A stretch of DNA of 34,835 nucleotides, from assembly GCA_028869095.1 (NCBI GenBank), contig JAGWTE010000005.1, positions 1-34,835 of the forward strand, given 5' to 3'. The notes beneath the pieces are model-generated. The model searched no databases. It was not told the origin of the DNA and saw only the letters and a program-made list of their open reading frames with translations. A program made the translations under genes and the position numbers. This document shows, piece by piece, positions 24,337 through 32,101 of this stretch; positions within the stretch are counted from its first letter, which is position 1; each line of letters begins with the position of its first letter. The DNA is from Burkholderiales bacterium (GTDB lineage Bacteria > Pseudomonadota > Gammaproteobacteria > Burkholderiales > Burkholderiaceae_C).

Positions 24337-25593
24337 TCAGGCCTTCACGGTGTTGTCGCGGTAAGCGCCCGAGGTGCTACCGGTGGTGCGTGCGCGGCCA
24401 CCCTTTTCAGCCCAGGTGCGGGTCCAGCGGATTTGCATGACGCGCATCATCACCAGAGACAGCACAGCCAGCACGGCAATCGCGACGAAGCCACCGAGGT
24501 AGCTGCCCGTGTGCGTCTTGGCCAGGCCCATGGCGTTGGGGACCAAACCGCCGCCCAGGGCGCCAATTTCACCAATCATCGAACCGGCCACAGCAGTGGT
24601 CAGAGGCCAGCGCAGGGGCACCAGTTGGAACAGGGCGCCATTGCCCGTACCCAGGGCCGCAAAGCACAGCATCAGCAGCAGGGTCGTCAAGATCAACGAA
24701 TCACCAGCCATGCCAGCCAGGACCAGGGAGATCGCCACGGTGATGATCACCACGGTCAAGGTGTTCACGCCGCCCCAACGGTCGGAGATCCAGCCGCCAA
24801 AGATGCGCAGCGCGGCAGCCATGAAAGCAGCCAGCATGGTCAACTGACCGGCTTGCACCTTGCTCACATGGAATTGCTCGTAGTAGTAGCTGGGCAGGAA
24901 GGAGGTCAAACCAATGAAACCGCCAAAGGTCACGCCGTAGATGATGCTGAAGGCCCAGCCATCTTTTTCAAACAAACAGGCAATGTGCTCGCGGAACGAA
25001 GCGTGGGCGTCGCGGTCAGGTGGTTCTTTGGCGAAGAAAATCATCACCAGCATGGGCAGGCAGATCGCGATGGCGGCAAAACCATAGACCGTTTGCCAGC
25101 CGTAGGCTTGGGCCAGGGGAGGGGCCACCAGCACCGACACAGCCGTGCCGACGTTACCCGCGCCCACCAAACCCATGGCCAGCCCCTTGTACTTGGGTGG
25201 GAACCAGCCAGAACCCAGCGACAGCGCCACGCCGAAACTGGCGCCCGCGATACCCAGCAGTGCACCCATGGCCAAGAGGTTGTCAAAGGTGTGCACGTAA
25301 AAGTAGCCATAAATCATGGCGACGGCGATCATGCTCATCTCGACCAGGGTCGCTGCTTTGCGGCCCACATACTGCGCCAGGATGCCCAGCGGAAAGCGCA
25401 TGAATGCGCCCGCAAAAATCGGGATCGACAGCATCAGCCCCTTCTGCGCAGCCGTCAGCTTCAGGTCTTCGGTGATGAAGGGGGCCATGGCGCCATTCAT
25501 CACCCAGATGCAGCACGAAAACGCAAAGTACAGAAACGATGCAAACAAGGTTGGGGCGTGCCCCGCCTTCAGGAAGGATTTGAAATCTGACAT
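24337..25593 (-). CDS. NNP-family nitrate/nitrite transporter (MFS)
   Basis: Inner-membrane nitrate importer of the NarK/NasA type. The track start is 41 codons too far upstream. ATG 25593 ([21 protein letters not shown]) has GAGG seven bases before it and gives 418 residues with about 12 helices, the usual length. The nitrate signature is visible as [13 protein letters not shown] in the fifth helix region, and a second glycine-rich stretch ([16 protein letters not shown]) lies near helix 11. The substrate arginine is probably in [10 protein letters not shown] (helix 2). It runs convergent with the kinase gene and has its own sigma-54-like promoter. Nitrate/nitrite exchange rather than proton-linked import is possible. 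Confidence 0.92.
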   Translation of the reverse strand: MSDFKSFLKAGHAPTLFASFLYFAFSCCIWVMNGAMAPFITEDLKLTAAQKGLMLSIPIFAGAFMRFPLGILAQYVGRKAATLVEMSMIAVAMIYGYFYVHTFDNLLAMGALLGIAGASFGVALSLGSGWFPPKYKGLAMGLVGAGNVGTAVSVLVAPPLAQAYGWQTVYGFAAIAICLPMLVMIFFAKEPPDRDAHASFREHIACLFEKDGWAFSIIYGVTFGGFIGLTSFLPSYYYEQFHVSKVQAGQLTMLAAFMAAALRIFGGWISDRWGGVNTLTVVIITVAISLVLAGMAGDSLILTTLLLMLCFAALGTGNGALFQLVPLRWPLTTAVAGSMIGEIGALGGGLVPNAMGLAKTHTGSYLGGFVAIAVLAVLSLVMMRVMQIRWTRTWAEKGGRARTTGSTSGAYRDNTVKA

Positions 25594-25650
25594 GAGTAAC
25601 CTCAGCGTTGTTGGCTCAGCCTTCGTTGGCCAAGTCCTTGTGCAGGGTCC

Positions 25651-25672
25651 TAAAGCGAGATCCGTGCCAGCG
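25651..25672 (-). promoter_or_regulatory. Candidate sigma-54 promoter of the nitrate transporter gene
   Basis: The minus strand reads CTGGCACGGATCTCGCTTTA: a perfect TGGCACG -24 box, four-base spacer, then TCGC (one mismatch to TTGC). GG and GC are ten bases apart. The inferred start near 25643 leaves a leader of about 50 bases. No convincing distal NtrC site was found; CGCTTC-ACTTT-GGTGCG (25678-25694) is a poor, close match. Confidence 0.6.
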
Positions 25673-25807
25673 CAGTGCGCTTCACTTTGGTGCGCGATCC
25701 GTGAGCAGAAAATCAAGCGCCCTGCGCTGGCTCAAAAACCATCCGCGCTGGTGGTGTCAGAAATGCCCCGCGATCGGGGACAATCCGCTCAGTTCACAGG
25801 AGATTGC

Positions 25808-26377
25808 ATGAGCATCAAGTCTGATCGCTGGATCCGCCGCATGGCCGAAGAGCACGGCATGATCGAGCCGTTTGAGCCCGGCCAGGTCCGCCAGTCGGCC
25901 GATGGCCAGAAAATTGTCAGCTACGGCACCAGCAGCTACGGATATGACATCCGTTGCGCCCCCGAGTTCAAGGTCTTCACCAACATCCACTCCACGGTGG
26001 TCGACCCCAAGAACTTCGACGAAAAGAGTTTTGTCGACATCCATAGCGATGTCTGCATCATCCCGCCCAACAGCTTTGCGCTGGCCCGCACGGTGGAGTA
26101 CTTCCGCATTCCCCGTAACGTGCTGACCATCTGCCTGGGCAAAAGCACCTACGCGCGCTGCGGCATCATCGTCAACGTGACCCCGTTCGAGCCCGAGTGG
26201 GAAGGCTACGTCACGCTCGAATTCAGCAACACCACACCGCTGCCCGCCAAGATTTACGCGGGCGAGGGTTGTGCTCAGGTGCTGTTCTTTGAAAGCGATG
26301 AGGTCTGCGAAACCAGTTACCGAGACCGAGGCGGGAAGTACCAAGGCCAGACCGGCGTGACCCTGCCCAAAACCTGA
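25808..26377 (+). CDS. dcd: dCTP deaminase
   Basis: Deaminates dCTP to dUTP, feeding dTMP synthesis in the cytoplasm as a trimer. The track ORF begins far upstream at 25316, but ATG 25808 has AGGAG six bases before it and gives the usual 189 residues ([15 protein letters not shown]). Family motifs are [17 protein letters not shown], the active-site stretch [10 protein letters not shown], and [25 protein letters not shown], which carries the catalytic glutamate. It is divergent from the nitrate transporter and is not obviously part of that system. Confidence 0.97.
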   Translation: MSIKSDRWIRRMAEEHGMIEPFEPGQVRQSADGQKIVSYGTSSYGYDIRCAPEFKVFTNIHSTVVDPKNFDEKSFVDIHSDVCIIPPNSFALARTVEYFRIPRNVLTICLGKSTYARCGIIVNVTPFEPEWEGYVTLEFSNTTPLPAKIYAGEGCAQVLFFESDEVCETSYRDRGGKYQGQTGVTLPKT

Positions 26378-26414
26378 TCGGGGTCAATAAAGGGGGCTTC
26401 GCGTTAAATTCCCC

Positions 26415-26602
26415 CGTAATGAGTGTGCAACAACTCATTACGTTCAGTTACGATTATCGGGTCGGCATTGAGCACTTTCGGGTGCCCTGCCACTGACCCT
26501 GCGTCTCCAAGACAGTCGCCAACCCGGTCCGCCGGGGGCAAATAAACAAAAGCAGTAGGTGGTATTGGCGTTTCGCGCCAAAAGCGAGCCTTTCGAGGTT
26601 CG
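26415..26602 (+). ncRNA. Hairpin-rich region, candidate structured RNA or leader
   Basis: Five hairpins lie in 190 bases between dcd and the DUF1801-like gene: CGTAATGAGT/ACTCATTACG (26415-26442); a compound stem GGGTC-GGCA-GCAC/GTGC-TGCC-GACCC (26459-26499); CCCGG/CCGGG (26523-26536); TTGGCG/CGCCAA (26565-26581); and CGAGCCT/AGGTTCG capped by TTCG (26585-26602). TTAAAT just upstream could be a -10 box. No T-run terminator is clear before the next gene, so a 5' leader is as likely as a free RNA. I match it to no known family. Confidence 0.4.
26419..26496 (+). CDS. Possible 25-codon small ORF or leader peptide
   Basis: ATG 26419 opens a 25-codon reading frame (MSVQQLITFSYDYRVGIEHF, stop TGA at 26494). 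It starts inside the first hairpin and its end lies in the second. No ordinary RBS is seen, only a run of C just upstream, so it would have to be leaderless or poorly translated. The peptide has no known family. It may be a leader peptide, a gene remnant or chance. Confidence 0.25.
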   Translation: MSVQQLITFSYDYRVGIEHFRVPCH

Positions 26603-26659
26603 TCGGGCGTCGTCTGGCATCAATGTCACCGTTGTACTTTTTGTTTGAGTGCCCCTCCG

Positions 26660-27043
26660 ATGCGTCGTCCGCTCCAGTCCCCTGCGTTGATCAACGCGTT
26701 TTACGACAGCCTGCGCCCCGAGCAGCGCGATACCGCGCAGGCCATGCACAAGGCCATTCTTGAGGCCGCGCCTCAACTGCGTCCTGAGGTCAAGTGGGGC
26801 AATCTGTGCTTCATCAACGATGGCGACAACGTCATGGCCATCGTGCTGCACAAAGCCAACGCGCACCTGCAAGTCTTCAACGGTGTGCAACTGGTGGCGG
26901 ACTTTCCTGAGTTGGATGGCGCAGGCAAGGGCATGCGTCACATCAAGGTTCGCTATCGCCAGCCGGTTGACGACCAACTCGTCAGGGAATTGACTCAAGC
27001 CTGCCTACATGCCTGGGGGCGCTCGACACCCAAGTGGGGTTAA
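26660..27043 (+). CDS. DUF1801-like (YdhG-type) small protein
   Basis: A soluble protein of about 127 residues resembling the DUF1801/YdhG fold: an N-terminal helix with LRPEQRDTAQAMHKAILEAAPQLRPEVKWG, followed by strands NLCFINDGDNVMAIVLHKANAHLQVF and a C-terminal HIKVRYRQPVDDQLVRELTQACL helix region. The function of the family is unknown. The track begins at TTG 26645 with five extra residues. Neither start has a good RBS, so I use ATG 26660 with caution. It stands 67 bases before the PHP-domain gene on the same strand. Confidence 0.78.
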   Translation: MRRPLQSPALINAFYDSLRPEQRDTAQAMHKAILEAAPQLRPEVKWGNLCFINDGDNVMAIVLHKANAHLQVFNGVQLVADFPELDGAGKGMRHIKVRYRQPVDDQLVRELTQACLHAWGRSTPKWG

Positions 27044-27110
27044 TCACACACCGCAGGTGGCGAGGGACCCAGGCTTGATAGGATGACCAAGAACAAGCTT
27101 TAACCCGGAC

Positions 27111-27968
27111 ATGCACCTCATCAACGCCGATCTGCACTGCCACTCCAATGTGTCAGATGGCACCCTGTCGCCCGAAGCGGTGGCAGCGCGCGCCTGTGCC
27201 AATGGCGTCCAGTTGTGGTCCCTGACCGACCATGATGAAGTGGGTGGGCAGCACCGCGCTCACCAAGCGGCCAATGCGTTGGGCATGGGCTACTTGGCCG
27301 GCTCTGAAATCTCGGTCACCTTCGCGCACAAAACCGTTCACATCGTCGGATTGGGCTTTGATCCGGATGACGCTCAATTGGTGCAAGGCCTGCACGAGAC
27401 GCGCAATGGCCGCGAACGCCGTGCCCGTGACATGGCGGCTGATCTGGCTCGCGTGGGCATTCCCGGCACGTTTGAGGGGGCGCTCAAATACGTTGGCAAC
27501 CCCGATTTGATCTCGCGAACGCACTTTGCACGCTACATGGTCGAGATCGGTGTGTGCGGTGATCCTCATGAGGTCTTCAAAAAGTACCTGACTGAAGGCA
27601 AGCCGGGCTTTGTCGAACACCGTTGGGCCAAGTTGGCCGACGCGGTTCGCTGGATCACCGAGGCCGGTGGCATCGCCGTCGTCGCCCACCCTGGTCGATA
27701 CGATTTCACCCCCAACGAAGAGTACGCCTTGTTCACCGAATTCAAGGCGCACGGCGGTTTGGGTGTGGAGGTGGTGACCGGTAGCCACACGGTGCCCGAG
27801 TACCAAAAATACGCCGACATGGCCCAGGAGTTCGATCTGCTGGCGTCGCGCGGCTCTGACTTCCATGACCCCGCCGAAAGCCACACCGATCTGGGTACCT
27901 TGCCGGCTCTGCCCCGCTCCGTTCGTCCGGTCTGGGACGCGTTGGCACACCGAATTTTGATGCCTTGA
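27111..27968 (+). CDS. PHP-domain phosphoesterase, RNase AM / 3',5'-nucleoside bisphosphate phosphatase type
   Basis: A YciV-family metal-dependent phosphoesterase. The PHP metal-binding motifs are visible: DLHCHSNVSDG near the start, LTDHDEVGG near residue 40, GSEIS, VAHPGRYDF near 195 and GSDFHDP near 246. E. coli YciV (RnmAM) hydrolyses 3',5'-nucleoside bisphosphates and trims the 5' ends of rRNAs. The 285-residue length fits. The yciO-like gene begins 36 bases downstream, repeating the yciV-yciO pairing of E. coli, so co-transcription is likely. A TAGGAT about 30 bases upstream could be a -10 box. Confidence 0.92.
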   Translation: MHLINADLHCHSNVSDGTLSPEAVAARACANGVQLWSLTDHDEVGGQHRAHQAANALGMGYLAGSEISVTFAHKTVHIVGLGFDPDDAQLVQGLHETRNGRERRARDMAADLARVGIPGTFEGALKYVGNPDLISRTHFARYMVEIGVCGDPHEVFKKYLTEGKPGFVEHRWAKLADAVRWITEAGGIAVVAHPGRYDFTPNEEYALFTEFKAHGGLGVEVVTGSHTVPEYQKYADMAQEFDLLASRGSDFHDPAESHTDLGTLPALPRSVRPVWDALAHRILMP

Positions 27969-28004
27969 GCTTGACTGGGGCCTGAAGCAGTTAGGCTAGA
28001 GCCC

Positions 28005-28634
28005 ATGGCTCAATACTTTGAAGTTCACCCGCAGCATCCTCAGCCCCGCTTGATCAAGCAGGCCGCAGACATCTTGCATCGTGGGGGCGTCGCCGCCATT
28101 CCGACCGATTCCTGCTACGCCTTGGTTTGCCATCTGGACGACAAGGCGGCGGTCGATGCCTTGCGCCGCATTCGCGGTGTCGACGAGCGGCATCACCTCT
28201 CACTGCTGTGTCGAGACCTGTCTGAGCTCGCCAACTACGCCCGCGTCGACAACAAGCAATACCGCATGCTCAAGGCTGCAACACCCGGTCCGTATGCCTT
28301 CATTTTGGAGGCCACCAAGGAGGTGCCGCGCCGCGTGTCCCACCCTTCGCGCCGCACCATTGGCCTGCGGGTTCCGGATCACGTCGTGACCCAGGCTTTG
28401 CTTGAGCAAATGGGGCAGCCTTTGCTGGCAACCACCTTGATCCTGCCGGACCAGGAGCAAGCGCTCAACGACCCTCAAGAGATTCGCGCACAACTGGAAA
28501 AGCGCATTCAGGCGGTTGTCGATGCCGGCGCCTGCGCGATGGAGCCCTGCACGGTGATCGACCTCAGCTCAGGCGAGGTGCAAGTGGTGCGTCAAGGGCG
28601 AGGGGGTGTGGCGGCGCTGGGGCTGTCCGCCTGA
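28005..28634 (+). CDS. YciO/Sua5/TsaC-family protein (threonylcarbamoyl-AMP synthase-like)
   Basis: A YrdC-fold protein of 209 residues that binds nucleotide and RNA. Family motifs are GGVAAIPTDSCYALVCHL near residue 28, a KAATPGPYAFILEATKEVPRR segment and RTIGLRVPDH near 118. The shorter form next to a yciV-like gene fits YciO rather than the essential TsaC/Sua5 of t6A tRNA modification, where the typical KxR...SxN signature is stricter. The true substrate of YciO is debated. ATG 28005 follows TAGGCTAGAGCCC, with no Shine-Dalgarno, possibly a leaderless start. Its end overlaps the convergent glutaredoxin gene. Confidence 0.88.
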   Translation: MAQYFEVHPQHPQPRLIKQAADILHRGGVAAIPTDSCYALVCHLDDKAAVDALRRIRGVDERHHLSLLCRDLSELANYARVDNKQYRMLKAATPGPYAFILEATKEVPRRVSHPSRRTIGLRVPDHVVTQALLEQMGQPLLATTLILPDQEQALNDPQEIRAQLEKRIQAVVDAGACAMEPCTVIDLSSGEVQVVRQGRGGVAALGLSA

Positions 28635-29038
28635 TGGCGGGCCGGCTGGCCGGCTTGACGTTGAAGCGCCAGGGTGACCCATTGGGCGTCAAACCCCAGG
28701 TTCCATAGGCCACGTACCTGCATCAGGGGGACGCCTGGTGAGCCTTGGCGCTCAAATTCCGCCTGGCAATGGGCTTCTTGCTCAACGTTGCACTCGGTAA
28801 ATGGCACGTGGTTGCGGCCCAACCAGTCGCGAGCCTGGGCGCAGTACGGGCAGCTGGATGTGGTGTACATCAGCACGTCGCCAGCCTTCACGGGATGCTG
28901 TTGCAGCACCTCAGCCAAGGCCTGGCTTTGACGCTGGCTTTGCCACCATTGCAGCGCTTGAAACAGTCCCCAAACCACGCCCAAGGTGATCAACAAGGTC
29001 CACCACGACGAGGCCCGAGGCTGAGGCGCTGGCGTCAT
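28592..29038 (-). CDS. Membrane-anchored glutaredoxin-like protein
   Basis: An N-terminal hydrophobic helix (about residues 11-30, WWTLLITLGVVWGLFQAL) anchors a glutaredoxin/thioredoxin fold. The CPYC redox motif lies at residues 64-67 (TTSSCPYCAQARDWL), and a cis-proline region follows (GVPLMQVRG). A classical soluble glutaredoxin has no anchor and is about 85 residues; this one is 148 with a Pro/Ala-rich tail. The tethered domain could face either side. It begins 14 bases after the plsY stop and probably shares its transcript. The 3' end overlaps yciO tail to tail by 43 bases. Confidence 0.82.
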   Translation of the reverse strand: MTPAPQPRASSWWTLLITLGVVWGLFQALQWWQSQRQSQALAEVLQQHPVKAGDVLMYTTSSCPYCAQARDWLGRNHVPFTECNVEQEAHCQAEFERQGSPGVPLMQVRGLWNLGFDAQWVTLALQRQAGQPARHQADSPSAATPPRP

Positions 29039-29052
29039 CGCCGTTCAGCCGG

Positions 29053-29676
29053 TCAGGCCTTTTGGCCCAGCTTGCTTTCTTGGCCGGCCAGCAGTTTGCG
29101 GATGTTGGCCTCGTGACGCCAGATCAGCAGAACACTCATCACGACGATGGCGCCTGTGGTGACGCTCACCCCCCAGCCGAAAGCGTGAATCAGCGGGGCG
29201 GCAATCGAGGCTGTCAAGGCAGCCAGCGACGAGTAACGGAAGATCGCGGCCATGGCGATCCAGACCAGCAACACGCCGCCACCCAGTGCCCCAGAAAAGC
29301 CCAGCAACACACCCGCTGCCGTGGCGACCCCCTTGCCACCCTCGAATTTGAAAAACACGGGCCACAAATGGCCCAGGAAGGCGCCCAGACCGGCGACAGC
29401 AACCACTTGTTCAGACAGGCCCAGATGTTGAGCCACCACCACGGGCACATAGCCCTTGACGGCATCGAACAACAGGGTCAGCACAGCCGCGCCTTTGTTA
29501 CCCGAGCGCAGCACATTGGTCGCACCTGGGTTGCCTGAGCCATAAGTGCGCGGGTCAGCCAGGCCAAACAGTCGGCTGACGATGACCGCAAAGGACAAAG
29601 ACCCCACCAGGTAGGAGGCGACGGCCGCCACGGCCGTGATGACCATCGGGTCAAAACTGTTCAGATTCATGGACAT
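29053..29676 (-). CDS. plsY: Acyl-phosphate:glycerol-3-phosphate acyltransferase
   Basis: First acylation step of phospholipid synthesis, an integral inner-membrane enzyme with about seven helices. Three conserved motifs are present: GSGNPGATNVLR near residue 45; GHLWPVFFKFEGGKGVATAAG near 105, which contains the active-site glycine-rich loop; and RHEANIRKLLAGQESKLG at the end. The track start at 29691 is probably five codons long. ATG 29676 gives MSMNLNSFD with GGA eight bases upstream; ATG 29670 is also possible. It heads a minus-strand pair with the anchored glutaredoxin. Confidence 0.95.
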   Translation of the reverse strand: MSMNLNSFDPMVITAVAAVASYLVGSLSFAVIVSRLFGLADPRTYGSGNPGATNVLRSGNKGAAVLTLLFDAVKGYVPVVVAQHLGLSEQVVAVAGLGAFLGHLWPVFFKFEGGKGVATAAGVLLGFSGALGGGVLLVWIAMAAIFRYSSLAALTASIAAPLIHAFGWGVSVTTGAIVVMSVLLIWRHEANIRKLLAGQESKLGQKA

Positions 29677-29861
29677 TGAACGGATCCGCAAACGGATCGT
29701 GGAGAGGGTGACAACAGGCCGCCAGTGTAGTGGCAGGTGTTGTATGTGGTCACCACATACCCCGTCAGCTTGAGGGGCGCCGTGGGTTTATCCCATGTCG
29801 TGGCATGCGGGTGCCTCACCACAATCCCGGGGTTTCATGTCATTGCATTGTTGGTTTCAAC

Positions 29862-30620
29862 ATGATCACGTATCAAAGTCGTCAGGGTTGGCGGCGTCCT
29901 TGGGTTGGGGCGTTGTTGGTAGGCGCGTTGTTGGTAGGCGCGTTGGTCGGGGCCACCGCTTGGTGGTGGTTGACCCGCGCTGACGAGTCCGTGCCTGCCC
30001 GCGTCGAGCCAGGTAGGCCCGCCTCTTGGCCTGCCGTGGCTGCCGGCCCCAAGCTGGTCGAATCGGCGCTGGTGACCCCTCCGCCCGTGTTGGCCGACGG
30101 GCGTCCGGCTGATTTCACTCCCGAAGACTGGGCCGCCTTGAAAGAGGCCATGGCCAAAACCCCCAATCCCAAGGCCGAAACCGAGCGGGTACTCAAGTAC
30201 TTGCGGTTTCAACGGGGCTTTGAGCAATGGCAAAGTCTCAAGGGCTCGCCTGACGTGGCCCATCGCCAGGAATTGGCCAAGCGCCTGCTGGAGCAAGTGC
30301 CTGAGCGCTTGCGTCAAGGCGAGGCCTCCATGGGTGAGGCCCTGATGCTGGCCACGGCTTTGTGGACGGACCTGGAGCCCAACGAAGACCTGCGCAAGCA
30401 GCGCATTGACGAGGCCAAAAACATCCTGATCAACGCTGCGCCCAAGCCGGATGCCGAGCAGGTGGCCCAAGACGCATCCCGTTTGACCGAGTACAAGCGC
30501 CGCGAAGCAGCCATCGTGGCTGACTGGCAGGCCAAGCCTGCAGCACAGCGCGACCAGGCCAAGCTGGAAGAGGCTCTGGAGTCGGCCCGCCGGGCTGTTT
30601 ACGCAAGGGATAAGAACTGA
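29862..30620 (+). CDS. Hypothetical membrane-anchored helical protein
   Basis: I recognise no named family. ATG 29862 (MITYQSRQGWRRPW) is chosen because it precedes a signal-anchor helix (about residues 14-38) that would otherwise begin far into the track ORF. The helix contains the repeated GALLV unit. A Pro-rich linker leads to a charged helical domain of about 160 residues (PEDWAALKEAMAKTP, then LKYLRFQRGFEQWQ) with no cysteine pairs or catalytic motif. The pattern recalls periplasmic lipase-chaperone-like helical domains, but only loosely. It lies 42 bases before hda, so it may belong to that transcript. Confidence 0.7.
   Translation: MITYQSRQGWRRPWVGALLVGALLVGALVGATAWWWLTRADESVPARVEPGRPASWPAVAAGPKLVESALVTPPPVLADGRPADFTPEDWAALKEAMAKTPNPKAETERVLKYLRFQRGFEQWQSLKGSPDVAHRQELAKRLLEQVPERLRQGEASMGEALMLATALWTDLEPNEDLRKQRIDEAKNILINAAPKPDAEQVAQDASRLTEYKRREAAIVADWQAKPAAQRDQAKLEEALESARRAVYARDKN
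29910..29946 (+). repeat. 15-bp tandem repeat inside the signal-anchor helix
   Basis: GCGTTGTTGGTAGGC occurs twice in tandem (29910-29924 and 29925-29939), followed by a partial third copy. Each copy encodes GALLV, so a copy-number change would lengthen or shorten the membrane helix without breaking the frame. Confidence 0.85.
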
Positions 30621-30662
30621 GCGGCGGCGCCACGCCTGGGAGCCCGATAAAATCGGGTTCAC

Positions 30663-31436
30663 ATGACAAGTTCGACAGACAGTTTGGCGCACGACGGTGT
30701 GCAGTTTGATGCCCTGATGCGCCAGATGCCTTTGGATCTGGGGCCCGTTGCCGCCCCTGGTCTGGATGATTTCATCGTGGGTGACAATGCGCAGGCGCTG
30801 AACTGGCTGCGTAACTGGCCCCAAGCTGGCTCGAACCAGAGTCCGGTGTACCTGTGGGGCGCGTCTGGTGTCGGCAAAACCCATTTGCTGCGTGCCTTGG
30901 TGGAAAAGGCCGTGGCACTGCAGTTTGGCGTCATCTGGCTCAATGCGCAGACCTGCCAGATCTGGGATGCACCTGATCCGCAAGGGCCCACTTTGGCCGT
31001 CATCGATGACTGCGATTTGCTGGACGCGCACAACCAGCATCTGGCCTTCAACCTCTTCATCGAATCGGCCACGGCGGGTGTCTCTGATGTGGTGGGCGAG
31101 GGCGGTGTGCCCATGTTGAGCATCGTGGCTGCCGGCCGTGTCCCGCCTGTTGATTTACCAGTGCGAGACGACTTGCGGACCCGATTGGGCTGGGGCCTGA
31201 CCTTTGCGCTCGAAGCGCTGGACGAGGCCGGCGTACGCGATGCCTTGCAGCGCGAAGCGGCGCGGCGCGGCATCGACCTGGGTGAGGGCGTTTTGAGCTA
31301 CCTGCTCACGCGCTACAGCCGCGACTTGGGATTTTTGATGGCACTGCTGGACCGACTGGACCGCTTTGCCCTGGCCGAGCACCGCGTGGTGACCGTGCCG
31401 CTACTGAAACAAATGCTGGCCTTGGAGACCCCATGA
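30663..31436 (+). CDS. hda: DnaA regulatory inactivator Hda-like ATPase
   Basis: An AAA+ protein that, with the sliding clamp, stimulates hydrolysis of ATP-DnaA to limit re-initiation. The Walker A motif GASGVGKTHL (near residue 69), Walker B LAVIDDCDLL (near 117) and C-terminal helices typical of DnaA domain III are visible, but there is no DNA-binding domain IV. The short PLDL-like clamp-binding motif is MRQMPLDLG (residues 19-27). This makes ATG 30717 an alternative start, because related proteins begin at that motif. The GATAAAAT box ten bases before ATG 30663 suggests a leaderless transcript. A four-base ATGA overlap joins it to the HAD gene. Confidence 0.9.
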   Translation: MTSSTDSLAHDGVQFDALMRQMPLDLGPVAAPGLDDFIVGDNAQALNWLRNWPQAGSNQSPVYLWGASGVGKTHLLRALVEKAVALQFGVIWLNAQTCQIWDAPDPQGPTLAVIDDCDLLDAHNQHLAFNLFIESATAGVSDVVGEGGVPMLSIVAAGRVPPVDLPVRDDLRTRLGWGLTFALEALDEAGVRDALQREAARRGIDLGEGVLSYLLTRYSRDLGFLMALLDRLDRFALAEHRVVTVPLLKQMLALETP

Positions 31437-32101
31437 ATTTGTGCCTGTTTGACCTGGACCACACCCTCTTGCCCTTGGACTCAGACCATGAGTTCGGTGA
31501 ATTCCTGATCCGCCAAGGGCTGGCCGATGCGGTGCAGTACCGTCAGACCAATGACGGCTTCTACCAACAATACTGCGAAGGCACCTTGGTGCTGGATGAC
31601 TACATCCGCTTTACCACCAGCATCTGGCGGCAAATGACCCCAGCTGAGCAATTGCACCTGCAGCAGGCCTTCATGGACGAGGTCATCTACCCCGCCATGC
31701 AGCCTCAGGCTGTCGAGCTGGTGGAGGCCCACCGTGCCAAGGGCGATTTGTTGGCCATCGTCACGGCCACCAACGAATTTGTGACCCGTCCCATTGCCGA
31801 CGCCTTTGATGTGGCCGATCTGTTGGCTGTACGCCTCGTTCGTGATGCCCAAGGGCGTGTCACCGGGGCGATTGACGGCGTGCCCTCCTTCCGAGAGGGC
31901 AAAATCACACGTGTGGAACAATGGCTGGCCGACAAAGGCCATCAGCTGAGCGATTTTGATCGCGTCAGCTTCTACAGCGATTCCCCCAACGACCTGCCTT
32001 TACTGGAGAGAGCCAACGATCCAGTGGCCACCAACCCCAGCCCCGCGCTGGAAACGGTGGCCCTTGAGCGTGGCTGGCGTGTTCTTCGATTGTTCGCATG
32101 A
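31433..32101 (+). CDS. HAD-superfamily phosphatase (HAD-IB, SerB/CicA-like)
   Basis: A cytoplasmic phosphohydrolase. Motif I FDLDHTLLPLDSD carries the nucleophile and acid Asp residues (D8, D10), motif II lies near IVTATN, and motif IV is SDSPNDLPLL near residue 182. The helical cap between motifs I and II fits subfamily IB, which includes phosphoserine phosphatase and histidinol-phosphatase. At 222 residues it is typical. ATGA overlap with hda and a second four-base overlap with pcnB show a compact operon with coupled translation. The substrate is unknown. Confidence 0.9.
   Translation: MNLCLFDLDHTLLPLDSDHEFGEFLIRQGLADAVQYRQTNDGFYQQYCEGTLVLDDYIRFTTSIWRQMTPAEQLHLQQAFMDEVIYPAMQPQAVELVEAHRAKGDLLAIVTATNEFVTRPIADAFDVADLLAVRLVRDAQGRVTGAIDGVPSFREGKITRVEQWLADKGHQLSDFDRVSFYSDSPNDLPLLERANDPVATNPSPALETVALERGWRVLRLFA

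Noticed and set aside
25316-25807. Long N-terminal extension of dcd in the ORF track
   Set aside because: It overlaps the divergent transporter gene and its promoter. The ATG at 25808 has an AGGAG site and gives the normal Dcd length.
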